64,000 nucleotides of DNA from Megaustenia siamemsis (taxonomy: Eukaryota > Mollusca > Gastropoda > Stylommatophora > Ariophantidae), in assembly GCA_032433765.1 (NCBI GenBank), contig JAVIAB010000159.1:4628370-4692369 (forward strand), read 5' to 3'. Positions within the stretch are counted from its first letter, which is position 1. Every line of letters starts with the position of its first letter. The translations under genes and the position numbers were made by a program. Positions 1 through 10,297 of this stretch are shown here, one piece after another. Below the pieces are notes generated by a model. The model had not been told where the DNA came from, did not search any database, and saw only the letters and a list, made by a program, of their open reading frames with translations.

Positions 1-436
1 ACTATGGGGTCAGTGAGATTTATCGAGGGTCTACCAGACGACGATAAATTGGAAGGTGGTAAGAAGAGAAGACTGATCGTTATCGATGATTTGATGTTTG
101 AGACGGACGAGCGGGTAACAAAATTATTCACCAAAGGTAGTCATCACAGAGATATTAGTGTGATGTACAGTGTTCAAAATCTATTCGGAAAAAATAAGTC
201 TCAATACGCACTATTTAGTCATTTTCAAGAACCCGAGAGACGGGAGTCAAATTATCAATCTGGGTAAACAAATGTACCCAGGTCAGGTGGGGTACCTCCA
301 AGATAGTTTTAAGGACGCGACAGCGTCTCCTCACGGTTATTTGCTGGTCGATCTTCATCAGGACACACCTGATAATCTTAGGTTGAGAACAAAAATATTC
401 CCGGGGGAGAGACAAATCGTCTACGTGCCAAAGTAG
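1..436 (+). pseudogene. Polinton/adintovirus-type packaging ATPase, C-terminal part, frameshifted
   Basis: This is the C-terminal part of an FtsK/HerA-type genome-packaging ATPase, which in this family drives DNA into capsids. A Walker B-like stretch (RLIVIDDLM) lies about 25 codons into the window, followed by a TKGSHHRDIS motif. The ORF is open at the window edge, so the Walker A part lies outside. The similarity moves from frame 1 to frame 2 at about 190-205, an indel that breaks the gene. Frame 2 then runs through FKNPRDGSQ and the YPGQVGYLQDSF region to a TAG at 434-436. All following genes in this block are on the same strand, as in a Polinton capsid module. The family call rests on motif recognition, not on a search. 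Confidence 0.8.
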
Positions 437-487
437 AGAATCATGTGTGATGAAGCACTTAGACGGCACGGTGAAATGTAGAAATGT

Positions 488-2163
488 ATGCGCGCCGCCT
501 CGCCGAGCGGTTTAAGAGCCATATTAAAAACAGCCTCTCCCAAACTCATTAACTTTTTGTGCGAGTGTTGTCATAACATATTAAAAAGTAATGTTAGACT
601 CACTCAGCGACAGAAGTGCGAGCTACGTCGACACAAGAACAAGTTGAGACTTCTCACTAAAAAGAAACCGAATCTTAAGCGGCGTGTAACAGAGTATGCT
701 AATGAGAGCAGATACTGAATTATTACCGCTTCTCTATAGACAGATAGCAGTATCATATAGTGGCGACCAGCAGATTTTAAACTATAATGATGGTATTTCA
801 GTATAACTAGTGAGTCAGAAGTTTAGTTACAGTAGAGGTTATAGGAGAAGGGTAGTAACCAGGAGGAAGGAGTGAGGTTCAGAGAATTGGACAAAGCGAT
901 GGGATTTTCCATGATCCCCACTCTTAAAGTTTAGTTACATGCAACGACCTCGTGGTGTTATTGTCAGATCGCCACGATTGTCCATGCAAGTTAGTTGTTA
1001 TTGTAAATGACCATCACATGATACCATGCACTAAACTCATGGTGTTACTCTGCCAGGTAATTAGCTACCAGGAGAGGTCAGTGTCATGAGGTAATGTTAT
1101 TCCAAATAGGTTGTAGAGATTCGGGGAAACAGGATGCTTTGTCCAAATTTGGGAAAGTTCAGGTGAGTCACAGATGGTGGACACTGGACACGTAAACGTA
1201 GAGTGACCAACACTTGTGATCATAGGGTCGCAGGGGCACTCGGCAGCAGCTGATTGGCTGCTGAGCCTCAGGTAGAAGAGAGTTGTTGTGAGTACTTAAG
1301 GTCTTGCACAACAGTTTAAGTTAAGTTTAGCCAGAGATGTAGACTAAGTCAGTTAAGACGGCTTCGGCCGAAACTGCTAAAGGCAGTTAGCCAGTTAACA
1401 GTTTGAGACAAGTGAGTTAGGATAAAGAACAAGGAGTTAGGACAAAGAAGTTAAGCCAGAGATTTTAGAAGAGAAAGTAGAATGTAGACTAAGTCAGTTA
1501 AAACGGCTTCGGCCGAACTGCTAAGGGCAATTAGCTAGTTAGAGTCAGAACAGTTAGAAGTCAGTAACAAGTTTTTATTGAGTTAGCAAAGAACAGTTAG
1601 AAGTTAAGATTAGAAGTGAAGTCAGTAGTTCAGAAGTTAGAATCTCCAAGTGTAGTTCAAGTCAGTTTAGAAGTTATTCTTGATAGATAGTTGGTCAAGA
1701 ATATTATGACTTTAGTTGTGAAGTGATTGTGTTTCCATTTTGAAGTATTTCAAGAATCTTACATCTCGTAAGTAGACAAGTTGAATGATGTCTGAGGAAT
1801 AATGTTATATTACAATATGCACTTACGAACATTGCATAATCATCAGTGGGTAACCTACGCATGTCCAGAACTTAAGAACATTAGATTCAGAGAAGTGCAT
1901 CCACTATATTGTATCACGGCGTAATCAATAAACTGATTATCATTATTGTTAAAGGAAGACTCTGTCATGATCTTACATATTACATGTTACCTCAATGTTG
2001 TGATGTGCTGTGACCATTAAGCAACCATTAAAGAAGATAAAGAGCTAAATAAGAACAAGATGAGTCTATTACACGGCGGAGAGAGATTCTACAAACCGGT
2101 GGGTTCATGGGTGCTTTGCTCCGTCCTATATTAAGTATTCTCGGTGGAGTACTAGGTGCGTAA
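488..2163 (+). pseudogene. Small basic core-type protein of the Polinton block, split by an LTR insertion
   Basis: The N-terminal part is 488-684. It starts at the ATG at 488 and is rich in Lys/Arg after a Cys-containing helix (FLCECCHNIL). The C-terminal part is 2074-2163, a Gly/Leu-rich hydrophobic tail (GGFMGALLRPILSILGGVLG) ending in TAA. The layout, a basic N-terminus and short hydrophobic tail just after the ATPase, resembles a conserved small protein of Polintons and adintoviruses that I take to be a DNA-condensing core protein; that role is inferred. A 1389-bp solo LTR separates the halves. The reading frame matches across the 5-bp duplication CGGCG, so the gene was open when it was hit. 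Read through, it now ends inside the LTR at 716-718. Confidence 0.72.
685..2073. mobile_element. Solo LTR of a retrotransposon (1389 bp), TSD CGGCG
   Basis: The segment begins TGTAACAG and ends CTATTACA, so it has TG...CA ends and a short TGTAA/TTACA terminal inverted repeat. It is flanked by the direct repeat CGGCG at 680-684 and 2074-2078. Removing it and one repeat joins two halves of one ORF in frame. No gag or pol ORF is present, so it is most likely a solo LTR left by LTR-LTR recombination, of Gypsy or Bel/Pao type; the clade cannot be told from the sequence. An imperfect internal duplication lies near 1336-1380 and 1480-1525, each copy carrying ACGGCTTCGGCCGAA. Confidence 0.85.
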
Positions 2164-2175
2164 CAATGGCAAAAA

Positions 2176-2628
2176 ATGATTTTGATGGATCCTCGATTCC
2201 TCGAGGGTCTTAAACAGACTACTAACACGTATACCCCACCCGAGGCGATCGGTGACAACTTGAGAGATTTAGATGATGAAATGCAACGTATCCTATTCCG
2301 CGATGATTTAGCACCCGCCGATAAGGCCAGAGTGTACCAACGTGCCCTGTATCAATATTTAACTAGTTTGGAGCAGTATAAACGACGCTCATTGGGCTCG
2401 GTCGATCTCATTCAACACAACACGGCAACAGAAAAAACACCTTCCCCACCGCCACAACCACCATCAATCGAGGTATCACCAGAGCAGACCAAGACACCAC
2501 CACCAACAGCGGAAACCCCACAGCTAGGTAATGAAACCACTCCGCCCGTAACCACGTATAAACTGAGACCTAAAAAAAGAAAGAGCGGAATCCCAACACC
2601 AAAATGGGAACGGTGGAGAAAATTTTGA
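2176..2628 (+). CDS. Unknown protein conserved in position before the Polinton integrase
   Basis: A 150-residue ORF with no stop. The first ~75 residues look like a small acidic-helical domain (ILMDPRFLEGL, then LRDLDDEMQRIL, then YQRALYQYLTSLEQYK). Residues 90-125 are Pro/Thr-rich and probably disordered. The C-terminus is basic (KLRPKKRKSG). It overlaps the integrase start by 25 bp in another frame, which suggests a compact shared transcript. I recognise the type as a gene commonly placed next to the integrase in adintovirus/Polinton genomes but know no function. The basic end could bind DNA or be a localisation signal, which is inference. Confidence 0.6.
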   Translation: MILMDPRFLEGLKQTTNTYTPPEAIGDNLRDLDDEMQRILFRDDLAPADKARVYQRALYQYLTSLEQYKRRSLGSVDLIQHNTATEKTPSPPPQPPSIEVSPEQTKTPPPTAETPQLGNETTPPVTTYKLRPKKRKSGIPTPKWERWRKF

Positions 2629-3674
2629 GACGTCATTACTTTGACCCTAGTCGACCAGGGGCGTATAGTGGTGCAACGGCCCTGCAACGTAACACCAAAC
2701 TGGGACTCGCAAAGATCAAACAATGGCTGAGTCATCAGGATACCTATACCCTTCATAAACCAATTCGTCGCAGATTTGAAAGGCGTCCCATTATAACGAG
2801 TGGCCCCCAACAGCAATATCAGGCAGACCTAATTGATTTGAGACATTTGAAAAAACACAACGATGGATATTCCTATTTGGTTTCTTGCGTGGACGTTTTC
2901 AGTAAATTCGCGTGGTCTGTACCGATACGAACCAAAAAGGGGAAATCCTTAGTGGAAGCCGTCGGTAAGATATTTCTCGAATGGAAACCCGCGAGTTTTC
3001 AAACGGATAAGGGGTTAGAGTTTCTGAACAGAACATTTCAGAAATTCCTCGCTGACAACAACGTTCACTTTTTCACTAAGCAGAACGAAGATATTAAGGC
3101 CGCCGTGGTGGAACGCTTAAATAGGTCTCTGTAACAACGGATGTGGCGATATTTCACGAAATCCAATAAGTTGTCTTATGTCCGAGTCCTACCCGCCCTA
3201 CTTCGAAGTTATAACCATTCGTCTCACAGAAGTATAAAAATGGCACCGGTCGACGTCAACGCAGACAATCAAGAACAGGTATGGAACACGTTGTATAATA
3301 GCAAACGCAACTTTAAATTTGAAAGACCCGTGTACAAGCCCGGTGATCGAGTTAGACTGGTCCTGGGCAGAGCCAATTTTAAAAAGGGTTATGCCCCGGC
3401 TTGGACGGAGGAACTGTTTTCCATCAGTCGAGTAAACGAAATAAACCCCGTTACATATGTGTTGAAAGACGATAAGGGAGATGAGATAGAAGGGTCATTC
3501 TACACACCAGAAATTCAAAAAGTTGGAGACAAGCACGAGTACAGAATCGAGAGCATCATAACCGAGCATCGCACATCCTTTGGGCGAAAGGAGAGTTTAG
3601 TCAAATGGTTTGGGTACGATTCCTCATTTAACAGTTGGATACCGTCCAATGACATTGTCAGGATCAAAAACTAG
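2604..3674 (+). pseudogene. Retroviral-type (rve) integrase with C-terminal chromodomain, nonsense mutation
   Basis: DDE integrase that would insert the element into the genome. A zinc-binding HHCC region is not clear. The catalytic core shows Asp75 (YQADLIDL), Asp135 (QTDKGLEF) and Glu170 (AVVERLNR), spaced about 35 residues as in DD35E enzymes. An in-frame TAA at 3132-3134, just after the Glu motif, truncates it. The same frame then runs on to 3674 through an integrase C-terminal region and a chromodomain-like end (YRIESIITEH..., LVKWFGYDSSFNSWIP). Chromodomains on integrases of Polintons and chromoviruses are thought to guide insertion to marked chromatin. Only one lesion in 357 codons suggests fairly recent decay. 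Confidence 0.88.
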
Positions 3675-3778
3675 AGATGCGAGGAGAAGAAGAAGAAGTG
3701 GAAACTTTTGGAGAGCCCGATTTACGAGCCGTAAACTCGGGAGTGAGGAGAGAGGGCGAACCACGCTGCTGGGGGTCG

Positions 3779-3976
3779 ATGTTTGGGAAACTATCCCCCT
3801 ACTTAGAACTTGTCTTTATTTGTCAAGTGGTAGTTATATATACAGTTGTAGCGGTCTCGCTGTTCAATCTGACCACCGAAAAGCCAGACGCAAAGGAGGG
3901 AAAACTGTGGATAGCCCTACTGAGCAGCTGTTTGGGTTACATGCTACCGAATCCAAACTTGGAGAGAAGACAGTGA
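3779..3976 (+). CDS. Small two-helix membrane protein of the Polinton block
   Basis: A 65-residue reading starting at the internal ATG at 3779. The same frame is open from 3677, but the extra N-terminus is low-complexity and acidic, so the later start is preferred. Two hydrophobic stretches are visible, LVFICQVVVIYTVVAVSLF and LWIALLSSCLGYMLP, joined by a charged TTEKPDAKEGK loop. This predicts a hairpin membrane protein. Small proteins of this kind sit between integrase and penton in related elements, but their role is unknown to me. Confidence 0.6.
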   Translation: MFGKLSPYLELVFICQVVVIYTVVAVSLFNLTTEKPDAKEGKLWIALLSSCLGYMLPNPNLERRQ

Positions 3977-3989
3977 AACGAGTAAAAAA

Positions 3990-4786
3990 ATGAGTTTTTA
4001 TGTCACCCTGCCCAGCAATGCATCTATGGAACTTTTTAAGGATAATAACCCCGGCCACTTTTTCGTTAAACTCCCTCAGACCATTGACATTTCGACGCAG
4101 TATGAGATCGCACTGGTGGAGATACAGTTTCCGCTAAATTATTTCAATGTAATAGAGGGTGATATCTGGATTCGGTACGAATCTCTCGCTAACGACGATA
4201 TTTGTGACGCTAGATTTCATCTCAACGTGACCTTGGAGCCTGGGTTATACACGAAACCCGATGCGTTCATCGGCGCGTTGAATGCGGCGATCATAAAAGC
4301 GGAGGATGAGTCGTACAGGGGTGTGAAAGGGAAAAAAATGAAATTCATTTACGCAAAAGAGGTGAATAAAGCCATCTTGAAACTTTACGAAAAAGGAGTC
4401 AGTGTTACCATAAGCGACACTTTGAAAAACATGTTAGCCTTCCCCACGACCTCAATATCAGACACGGCTCCCGATATCTTCAGCGTGGGTGTAATGGACT
4501 TGGAAAGTGTTGTGAAGAATGTCTACGTCTACTGCGATCTCGTTTCCCCCAGACCCGTCGGGATGTGATGGTACCTCTCCTCAGGAGCGTGCCTGTTCTC
4601 AATAAAAATCACACTGCAGTGTTTCAGATCTACGATAAGCCTCACTACGTCTCCCTGAGTCGATTTTCCTTCGATACCGTGGAAATCCTTTTAGCCAACG
4701 AACACGGAAAAACCATTCCATTCACCAGCGGGACGTCGGTGCTAACGGTACACTTTCGAGTGAAGAAACATCTCGAGTTGGTATAA
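3990..4786 (+). pseudogene. Penton-like minor capsid protein, frameshifted
   Basis: Two abutting ORFs (3990-4568 and 4565-4786) read as one protein of about 265 residues broken by a single-base loss near 4555-4562. The N-terminus (FYVTLPSNASMELF, then YEIALVEIQFPLNYFNV) and C-terminus (HYVSLSRFSFDTVEILL, then FTSGTSVLTVHFRVKK) are typical of the single-jelly-roll minor capsid (penton) protein of Polintons and adintoviruses, which fills the five-fold vertices. It comes directly before the pVI-like gene and the major capsid gene, the usual capsid module. The call is by pattern and position. Confidence 0.72.
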
Positions 4787-5286
4787 TGGTGAAACACACT
4801 CCCCTTCATAGAGATGTTGAGTTATACGAAGACTTTTACTGTTGTCAGGCGGGCGATGGGATGCCCGTGTTTATAGGAGGTCGAAGTCAGAGCGGTCGAG
4901 GAATCGGTAGTTTCTTTGGTGGAATCGGGAGGGCTATTTTACCCTGGTTAAAAACCGGCGGTAAGGCCTTGCTCAGAGAAGGCTTGGGGACCGGTCTGCA
5001 GGTCGCACAGGACGCATTAGCCGGGAAAAATGTCGGTGAAGCTTTCAAAGAACGAGCTAAGGAGGCCGGTCAGCGGTTGATACATGGGGCCGTAGACCAC
5101 CTGAGTGTTAACAACCAATCAGGAAGTGGTTTACGACAAAGCAGAAAGCAAGTTATGAAGTTACCTCCACCAGGAGAACCCGTTACGAAGAGGATAAAAC
5201 CAACAGCTAGACGGTTCCTCCTTCATTCGGTGCACAACAGCAGGAAGAAAACGAAGACGAGGGTGGCAAAGGATATTTTCGACTAA
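4786..5286 (+). CDS. pVI-like / minor virion protein with amphipathic glycine-rich helix
   Basis: An intact 166-residue ORF. Its ATG overlaps the TAA of the preceding penton frame by one base (TAATG), a tight coupling. Residues 40-85 form a Gly/Ala-rich amphipathic region (GIGSFFGGIGRAILPWLKTG, then LLREGLGTGLQVAQDAL). Similar regions occur in adenovirus protein VI and equivalent proteins of adintoviruses, where they act on membranes. The C-terminal half is basic (KRIKPTARR, RKKTKTR), perhaps for binding DNA or the capsid interior. It is among the few undamaged genes of the block. Function is assigned by analogy only. Confidence 0.62.
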   Translation: MVKHTPLHRDVELYEDFYCCQAGDGMPVFIGGRSQSGRGIGSFFGGIGRAILPWLKTGGKALLREGLGTGLQVAQDALAGKNVGEAFKERAKEAGQRLIHGAVDHLSVNNQSGSGLRQSRKQVMKLPPPGEPVTKRIKPTARRFLLHSVHNSRKKTKTRVAKDIFD

Positions 5287-5288
5287 TA

Positions 5289-6593
5289 ATGTCCCTCATT
5301 TACCCCAAATCGTGCGAATGTCTTCACTCTGGTTTGGATTTATTTAGCGTTCCACCCACACAGACATTTCTAGACTCTGGCCAGTTTATTGAAATTCGTC
5401 CGATCGCAGCCTTGTCGCATAGCGCACCGATAGAGTTTTTCATTTCTGGAAACAGCAAGGAGTATCTAGATCTTTTCAACACGTTTTTACATCTGAGGGT
5501 CAATATCACCCTCCCGAATGGTGATAGTGTACCACCCGATGCTGAGGTAGGACCGGTCAACAATTATCTTCACAGTCTATCTTCACAAGTCGACGTATCG
5601 CTAAACGACACGTTGGTTACACCGTCGGAGAATACCTATCCTTTTAGAGCAGTGTTTGAGGCCACGCTAAATTACGGGGAGGATGCGAAAACGGGATACT
5701 TGACGGCCGCTCTGTTCTACAAAGGCACAGCTGGCCACCATGACGATTTGAAAGAAAATGAAGGTTTTAAAACACGGCGCGATTTGACTTCGGGTAGTAA
5801 AAAGGTTGAAATGATGGGTCGTTTGCACTCTGATGTCTTTGTGCAGGATCGTTACATGTTAAACAGAGTCGATGTAAAGATAAAACTCACGCCCTCTAAG
5901 GATGTGTTCAGCCTCGCGGCTCACGATAGCTCTGTGGGTTATAAGAGTGTTATCACCTACGCCGAGCTCGTAGTCAGGAAAGCTAAGCTAAACCCCGCGA
6001 TTTCTCTGGCCCACGAAAAAGGCTCTCTTAAGCGGGAATGCGCGGTACCCGATCAAGAGGGTTACCATCAAGACATTTTCCATCGCTAGCGGGATGTTCT
6101 CCCACAGTCAAGACAATTTATTTTTGTCTCAAACACCGACCCGTATAGTGATATGTCTGATTACGGCCAGTGCGTTTATTGGTGTTTATACAGCTAACCC
6201 GTTCAATTTTCAACACTTTGGTCTGATTTATATGAACCTGAAGGTCGACGGGAAATGTATCTCGGAAAAACCTCTAACTATGGACTTTGAACGAAATCAA
6301 TACGCGAGAGCTTTTTTCGGCACAAATCTGGCCATGGGTCTGATTGGTAAAGACGCCGGGAATAACGTTGATTATAGAGAGTTCAAGGACGGATACTGTC
6401 TATTTGGTTTTGACCTCTCGTCCCGCCTACTGGACGGCTCCCATTTTGAGCTAGCCACATGCGGACCCTCGTCGATAGAACTCAAGTTTGCCGCTCCCAC
6501 AACTACTCCCCTACAAGTTATCGTCTAGCCGAGTTGGACTCGGTGCTCGAGGTGTCCAAGACAAGGCAGATTCTAACAGACTTCGCCGTTTGA
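5289..6593 (+). pseudogene. Double-jelly-roll major capsid protein (hexon-like), two frameshifts
   Basis: The N-terminal part (5289 to ~6042) contains FLDSGQFIEIRPIAAL, FISGNSKEYLDLFNTFLHLR and a YPFRAVFEATLNYG motif, characteristic of Polinton/adintovirus major capsid proteins. The reading then moves to another frame near 6040, continuing through SQDNLFLSQTPTRIVI and NPFNFQHFGL. A second indel near 6527-6530 creates the TAG at 6526-6528; the expected C-terminal stretch follows in the third frame to a TGA at 6591-6593. Total length is near 435 residues, normal for the family. Both breaks look like ordinary neutral decay. Confidence 0.83.
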
Positions 6594-6608
6594 GAGAGAA
6601 AGAAGAAT

Positions 6609-7097
6609 ATGAACACGAGGGAGATTTACAACCTTTTGATGTCGGATATTTTCGTTCGACGTTGTTCCCTTGTTAGTGTCATTCCACGAAACCACTTACC
6701 GCCAAGCATCGACCCAACGACGACCGCGGCCTTTGTCATAAACACCGACCCTGCCCACGAACCCGGTGAGCATTGGGTGGCCCTATTTTACAACGGTCTC
6801 GGCGAATGTGAGTATTTCGATTCGTACGGTTTGCCTCCCAGACACGTGGATATTTTAAACTTTATAGAGCAAAACTCACACGTTTCATTCGTCTACAACC
6901 CGCGGGTGTTGCAAGATTTGTTTAGCAACACGTGCGGTCTATATTGTGTTTATTATATACTTCTTAAGTGTCGTGGCGTGAAACTTAACAGAATTCTCAT
7001 GCCTTTTTCATCGAGACAGCACGTAAACGACCGTATCATTTATCGTTTGCTCGCCCCATGGATACTTCGGCTTCGAGGGGCCCGCCCAGACGCTTAA
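6609..7097 (+). CDS. Adenain-like cysteine protease
   Basis: A 162-residue ORF with the full adenovirus-protease layout: His55 (GEHWVALF), Asp71 (YFDSYG), Gln102 (LQD) and Cys109 (NTCGLYCVYYI). Such proteases mature capsid and core precursors. No stop or frameshift is present, so the gene could still code. It closes the capsid module, and nothing similar to a viral gene is seen after it. The ATG at 6609 is the first in frame after the capsid gene remnant. Confidence 0.85.
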   Translation: MNTREIYNLLMSDIFVRRCSLVSVIPRNHLPPSIDPTTTAAFVINTDPAHEPGEHWVALFYNGLGECEYFDSYGLPPRHVDILNFIEQNSHVSFVYNPRVLQDLFSNTCGLYCVYYILLKCRGVKLNRILMPFSSRQHVNDRIIYRLLAPWILRLRGARPDA

Positions 7098-7249
7098 AAT
7101 TATCAACAACCGTACAGTAATATATATATATTCAAATATGTGTTGTATATTTGTTGTATTAATAATAACGCTGTGAAATATAGAACGAATTTTGTTTTGC
7201 TTTACCATGAATGTGTGAGAGAGAGAGAGAATTTCGCTGGTTGATACTT

Positions 7250-7525
7250 TGTGTGGCTTGATGATGATGGTAGGACATGAAGGGTTGATGATGGTGTTGA
7301 GGGTGACACATGATAATGATAGGACATGAAGGTTTGATGATGGTGTTGAAGGTGGCACATGATGATGATAGGTCATGAAGGTTTGATGATGGTGTTGAGG
7401 GTGGCACATGATGATGATGTGTCACTAATAATCGGTTTGATACTTTGTGTGGCTTGATGATGATGATAAGACATGAAGGGATGATGATGGAGTTGAGGAT
7501 GGCACATGATGATGATGTTGGTAGC
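7250..7525. repeat. ~50-bp minisatellite rich in GATGATG, about four copies
   Basis: Copies share GATGATGATAGGACATGAAG followed by GGTTTGATGATGGTGTTGAG and GGTGGCACAT. The last copy is set apart by a short duplication of a flank (GGTTTGATACTTTGTGTGGC, also near 7240). ORFs on both strands through here (His-rich readings) come from the repeat and are not genes. Confidence 0.8.
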
Positions 7526-7544
7526 GATAACACACACGACCATT

Positions 7545-7915
7545 CAAGCCACATCGCCCCAAGTTTTTATAACCGCTGTTATCCCCACCCGCCCGCGAGC
7601 TACCCCCCGCGCAGACCCCTTTTAGAACCGTTGTCGCCCGCGACAGACGACCCCTTTTAGAACCGCTGTCGCCCGAGATAACCGGCGTGCTGCGCCGGTC
7701 ACGCACCAACGCACACCACGAGAGACGCGCCGCCACGCACCAACGCACACCACGAGATAAGCCGATTACCGCCACGACCACCGAGATAATAAGCCGATTA
7801 TCGGACTTTTGCACGGATTTGGTGCCAGTTTCGTGCGGTGTCGGTGCAAAATCCACTGTCTTTAGTGCCATTTTGGTGCATGCACGTGCACTTTCAGAGT
7901 GGTTAAACAGCCACT
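7545..7915. other. GC-rich non-coding stretch after the Polinton, with internal direct repeats
   Basis: The base composition is clearly richer in G+C than the surroundings. A ~35-bp segment containing CCCCTTTTAGAACCG and TGTCGCCCG occurs twice (about 7615 and 7650), and CACGCACCAACGCACACCAC occurs twice (about 7700 and 7734). It may be the terminal region of the Polinton or an unrelated island. No matching inverted copy can be sought because the left end of the element lies outside the window. No convincing ORF was seen. Confidence 0.5.
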
Positions 7916-8278
7916 AACACTACTATGGTGGCACATTTTGATGATTGTACATGACGATAATGATGAGAATTTAAATTATAAACACATGACACACAACATA
8001 TTTACATCAAACACCACCCCTCCCATCCCGGAGGGGTTTCCCGCCATTTTTAGAACCACGACACGCTAATAGATTTGGAAAGTATACATTTGCCTTACCA
8101 CATTCCATTTCAAGTCTATCTGAGATTATGACTAAGCACGCCGCTTTATCAGCACGCACGCCGGGTCACCTCACAACAACATCCGTGGTCACGCCCCTTT
8201 GGTACATAACAAAATATGCATGGCTGTGCATCTTTTGTGCGTCGGGGGTTGATTTTGTTTATTCTGCGGATTTTATAC
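7916..8278. other. No recognised feature
   Basis: Mixed-composition sequence between the GC-rich stretch and a minisatellite. I see no conserved coding motif, RNA gene or terminal repeat. Confidence 0.5.
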
Positions 8279-8471
8279 TACTATTGACTGCTGACAGTCA
8301 TTCTCTACTCTAGTCTTAGCTATCGACTGCTGACAGTCATTCTCTACTCTAGACTTTGCTATTGACTGCTGACAGTCATTCTCTACTCTACTCTTCGCTA
8401 TCAACTGTTGACAGTCATTCACTACTCTAGACTTAGCTATCGACTGCTGACAGTCATTCTCTACTCTAGTG
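8279..8471. repeat. ~41-bp tandem repeat, five copies
   Basis: The unit contains GACTGCTGACAGTCATTCTC followed by TACTCTAG and a variable CTTAGCTAT joint. Copies differ by a few substitutions. GACTGCTGACAGTC is a near-palindrome. Confidence 0.85.
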
Positions 8472-9539
8472 TTAATGTTACTACCTAAGCCCCCTCACAG
8501 ACCTGTGTGGTAGACAAGACGTCTCACAGCAACAAAGCTGTTCACTGTCAATGATCCACAGCTGATGACTTGCGCTAGGATCGGCGAACCAGACCGTGCT
8601 CCACCTCTTCTCGATGCCTCTAGAAATAGACTAACGTGCCGAATCTGGCCAAACAAGTAGGGATCGAAGAGGGAAGGCATGCCTGTACTCAACACTGCCA
8701 TAGCAAAGTCGGATGTGTTGGGTCGAAATGCGCAAATATTAGAGTTCTATTGCAAACCGCAACACAACACATACAAGGCTACTTCACGTCCTTATAAAGA
8801 CGGATAACGAAGAGGTATATTCATTTAGTCCTCGGGTGAACACAATAAGCAGCCCTATGTTGACAAAAGAATATTGATCTATTCATTGCTCTCACTAGTG
8901 ATTAACTTTGCTTCTATAAATGGAATCCTTCTACCCTAGCTAACTATCATCTTTACAAGAAGACAAGTTGGTCTTTGGACCAACACAGACGACATTTTTT
9001 TAGTACCGGATTGTCTTCCCTCTCACCCCTAATCTGTAGCCAGGAGTACCACTAGATAGTGGATCATAGTCTAGATTAGCTCTGCTGTATTTCGTTTTTG
9101 ACACACACAGTCAGCTGTGGGCTCCCTGACTGCTCTCAGCTGCTGCTGGACGTCATAGCCACCTATGCCGATCTGATAGAGAAAGTATTGTAGAATTGTC
9201 TGTCTTAAATAATTAAGTGAAACATGAAAATTGATGTTCTTTATTGTATACACGTTGAAGCATACAGGGGTTGCCAAACATACAAACGTTTAGGACCTTC
9301 AAGATGTCACCATAGCAAATGTCTATCATTTCTAGAAAGTTCCAACTAAATGTCTGTCTATCAGCTCTTTAGTGAAATTGATCTTCTTGTGTGGGTGCCT
9401 GCTCATGTCGAAGACATCAGCTCTGAGACTCACAAATCACTGGTTGTGTGTAAAATGGAGGACAAGTTTAGAAGACAGAATGAACTAGGCTTTCAAACGC
9501 GGATATATTTCTTGAGTTACGGGTAATGAAAACTCCACT
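8472..9539. other. No recognised feature
   Basis: About 1 kb of unremarkable sequence. Short ORFs on both strands lack any motif known to me and are probably chance. Confidence 0.5.
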
Positions 9540-10297
9540 ACCACGGCAAGATAGATTCGATGCATGTTTCTTAATCTTCTTTTATTTTTCTTCTACTTCT
9601 TCTACTTCTTCCTCTTCTTCTTATCCTCCTCTTCCTTCTTCCTCTTCTCCTTCTTCTCGTCGTCATCCCATAACCCTGGAGTTGGATTGGCACCACTTAC
9701 AGACTTAGTCAACATTCTCCATTTCTTGATTTCTTCTGGTTTTCTTAAAGGGGAGGAACCCTGCAAAGAAAAGGTTTGTCCCATTTCTTTCTCTGCTTAC
9801 GTCTTATTCTAGCTTCTTTCATAGTTCCTCGCATAATGGCCTTTGCTAGGCCAGACGGTTGAGTCATGTGGCCAAACCCTTTCATTTTGTGCTACTTTTA
9901 CAACCGTCAATAGAACATCTTCTCTTATTGCTTGTGGTATCTTTTTCATTCATTTGTGATACGATCTAAATTAGACACGTCCAAAACATTACGATAACAT
10001 TTGATCTCTATAGCTCGACTGCAAGGGTCAATGTTTCATAAGCAGATAGAAAAACTGATGTAGCAAGGATGTGCTCATCTGACTAAATTTAGAGCTAAAA
10101 TTGATGTTCAGATTCATATCTCCCAATGAAATATGTTTTACTGTTTTAGCTATGCGAAAGCTGCTGTAGTATTGTGCTATTCAAGCCGATATTTAGAGGT
10201 TTTGAACCCTCGTCACTGACAATTGATCTAAAGTATTTAAATTTGTCAACTGATTTTAGATCTTGTAAATTTATTTTGAGTTTTACAACACGTGGTA
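9540..10297 (-). mobile_element. LINE-F: decayed non-LTR retrotransposon 3' end with GAA-rich tail
   Basis: Read on the minus strand, 10297 to about 9690 gives decayed reverse-transcriptase C-terminal motifs (DKFKYFRSIVSDEGSKP, a YETLTLAVEL segment for the usual ACETWTL region, and PEEIKKWRMLTKS near the end). The element ends in a long purine tract, seen on + as the CTT-rich run at 9570-9665, the expected simple-repeat tail. Many stops and frameshifts make it an old copy. Its upstream end abuts the 3' end of LINE-A at 10298. Confidence 0.6.

Noticed and set aside
215..469. Minus-strand 84-codon ORF in the Polinton ATPase
   Set aside because: Shadow of the ATPase on the opposite strand, without motif or context.
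7008..7554. His/Ser/Pro-rich minus-strand ORFs after the protease
   Set aside because: They follow the ~50-bp GATGATG minisatellite and start inside the protease gene on the wrong strand.
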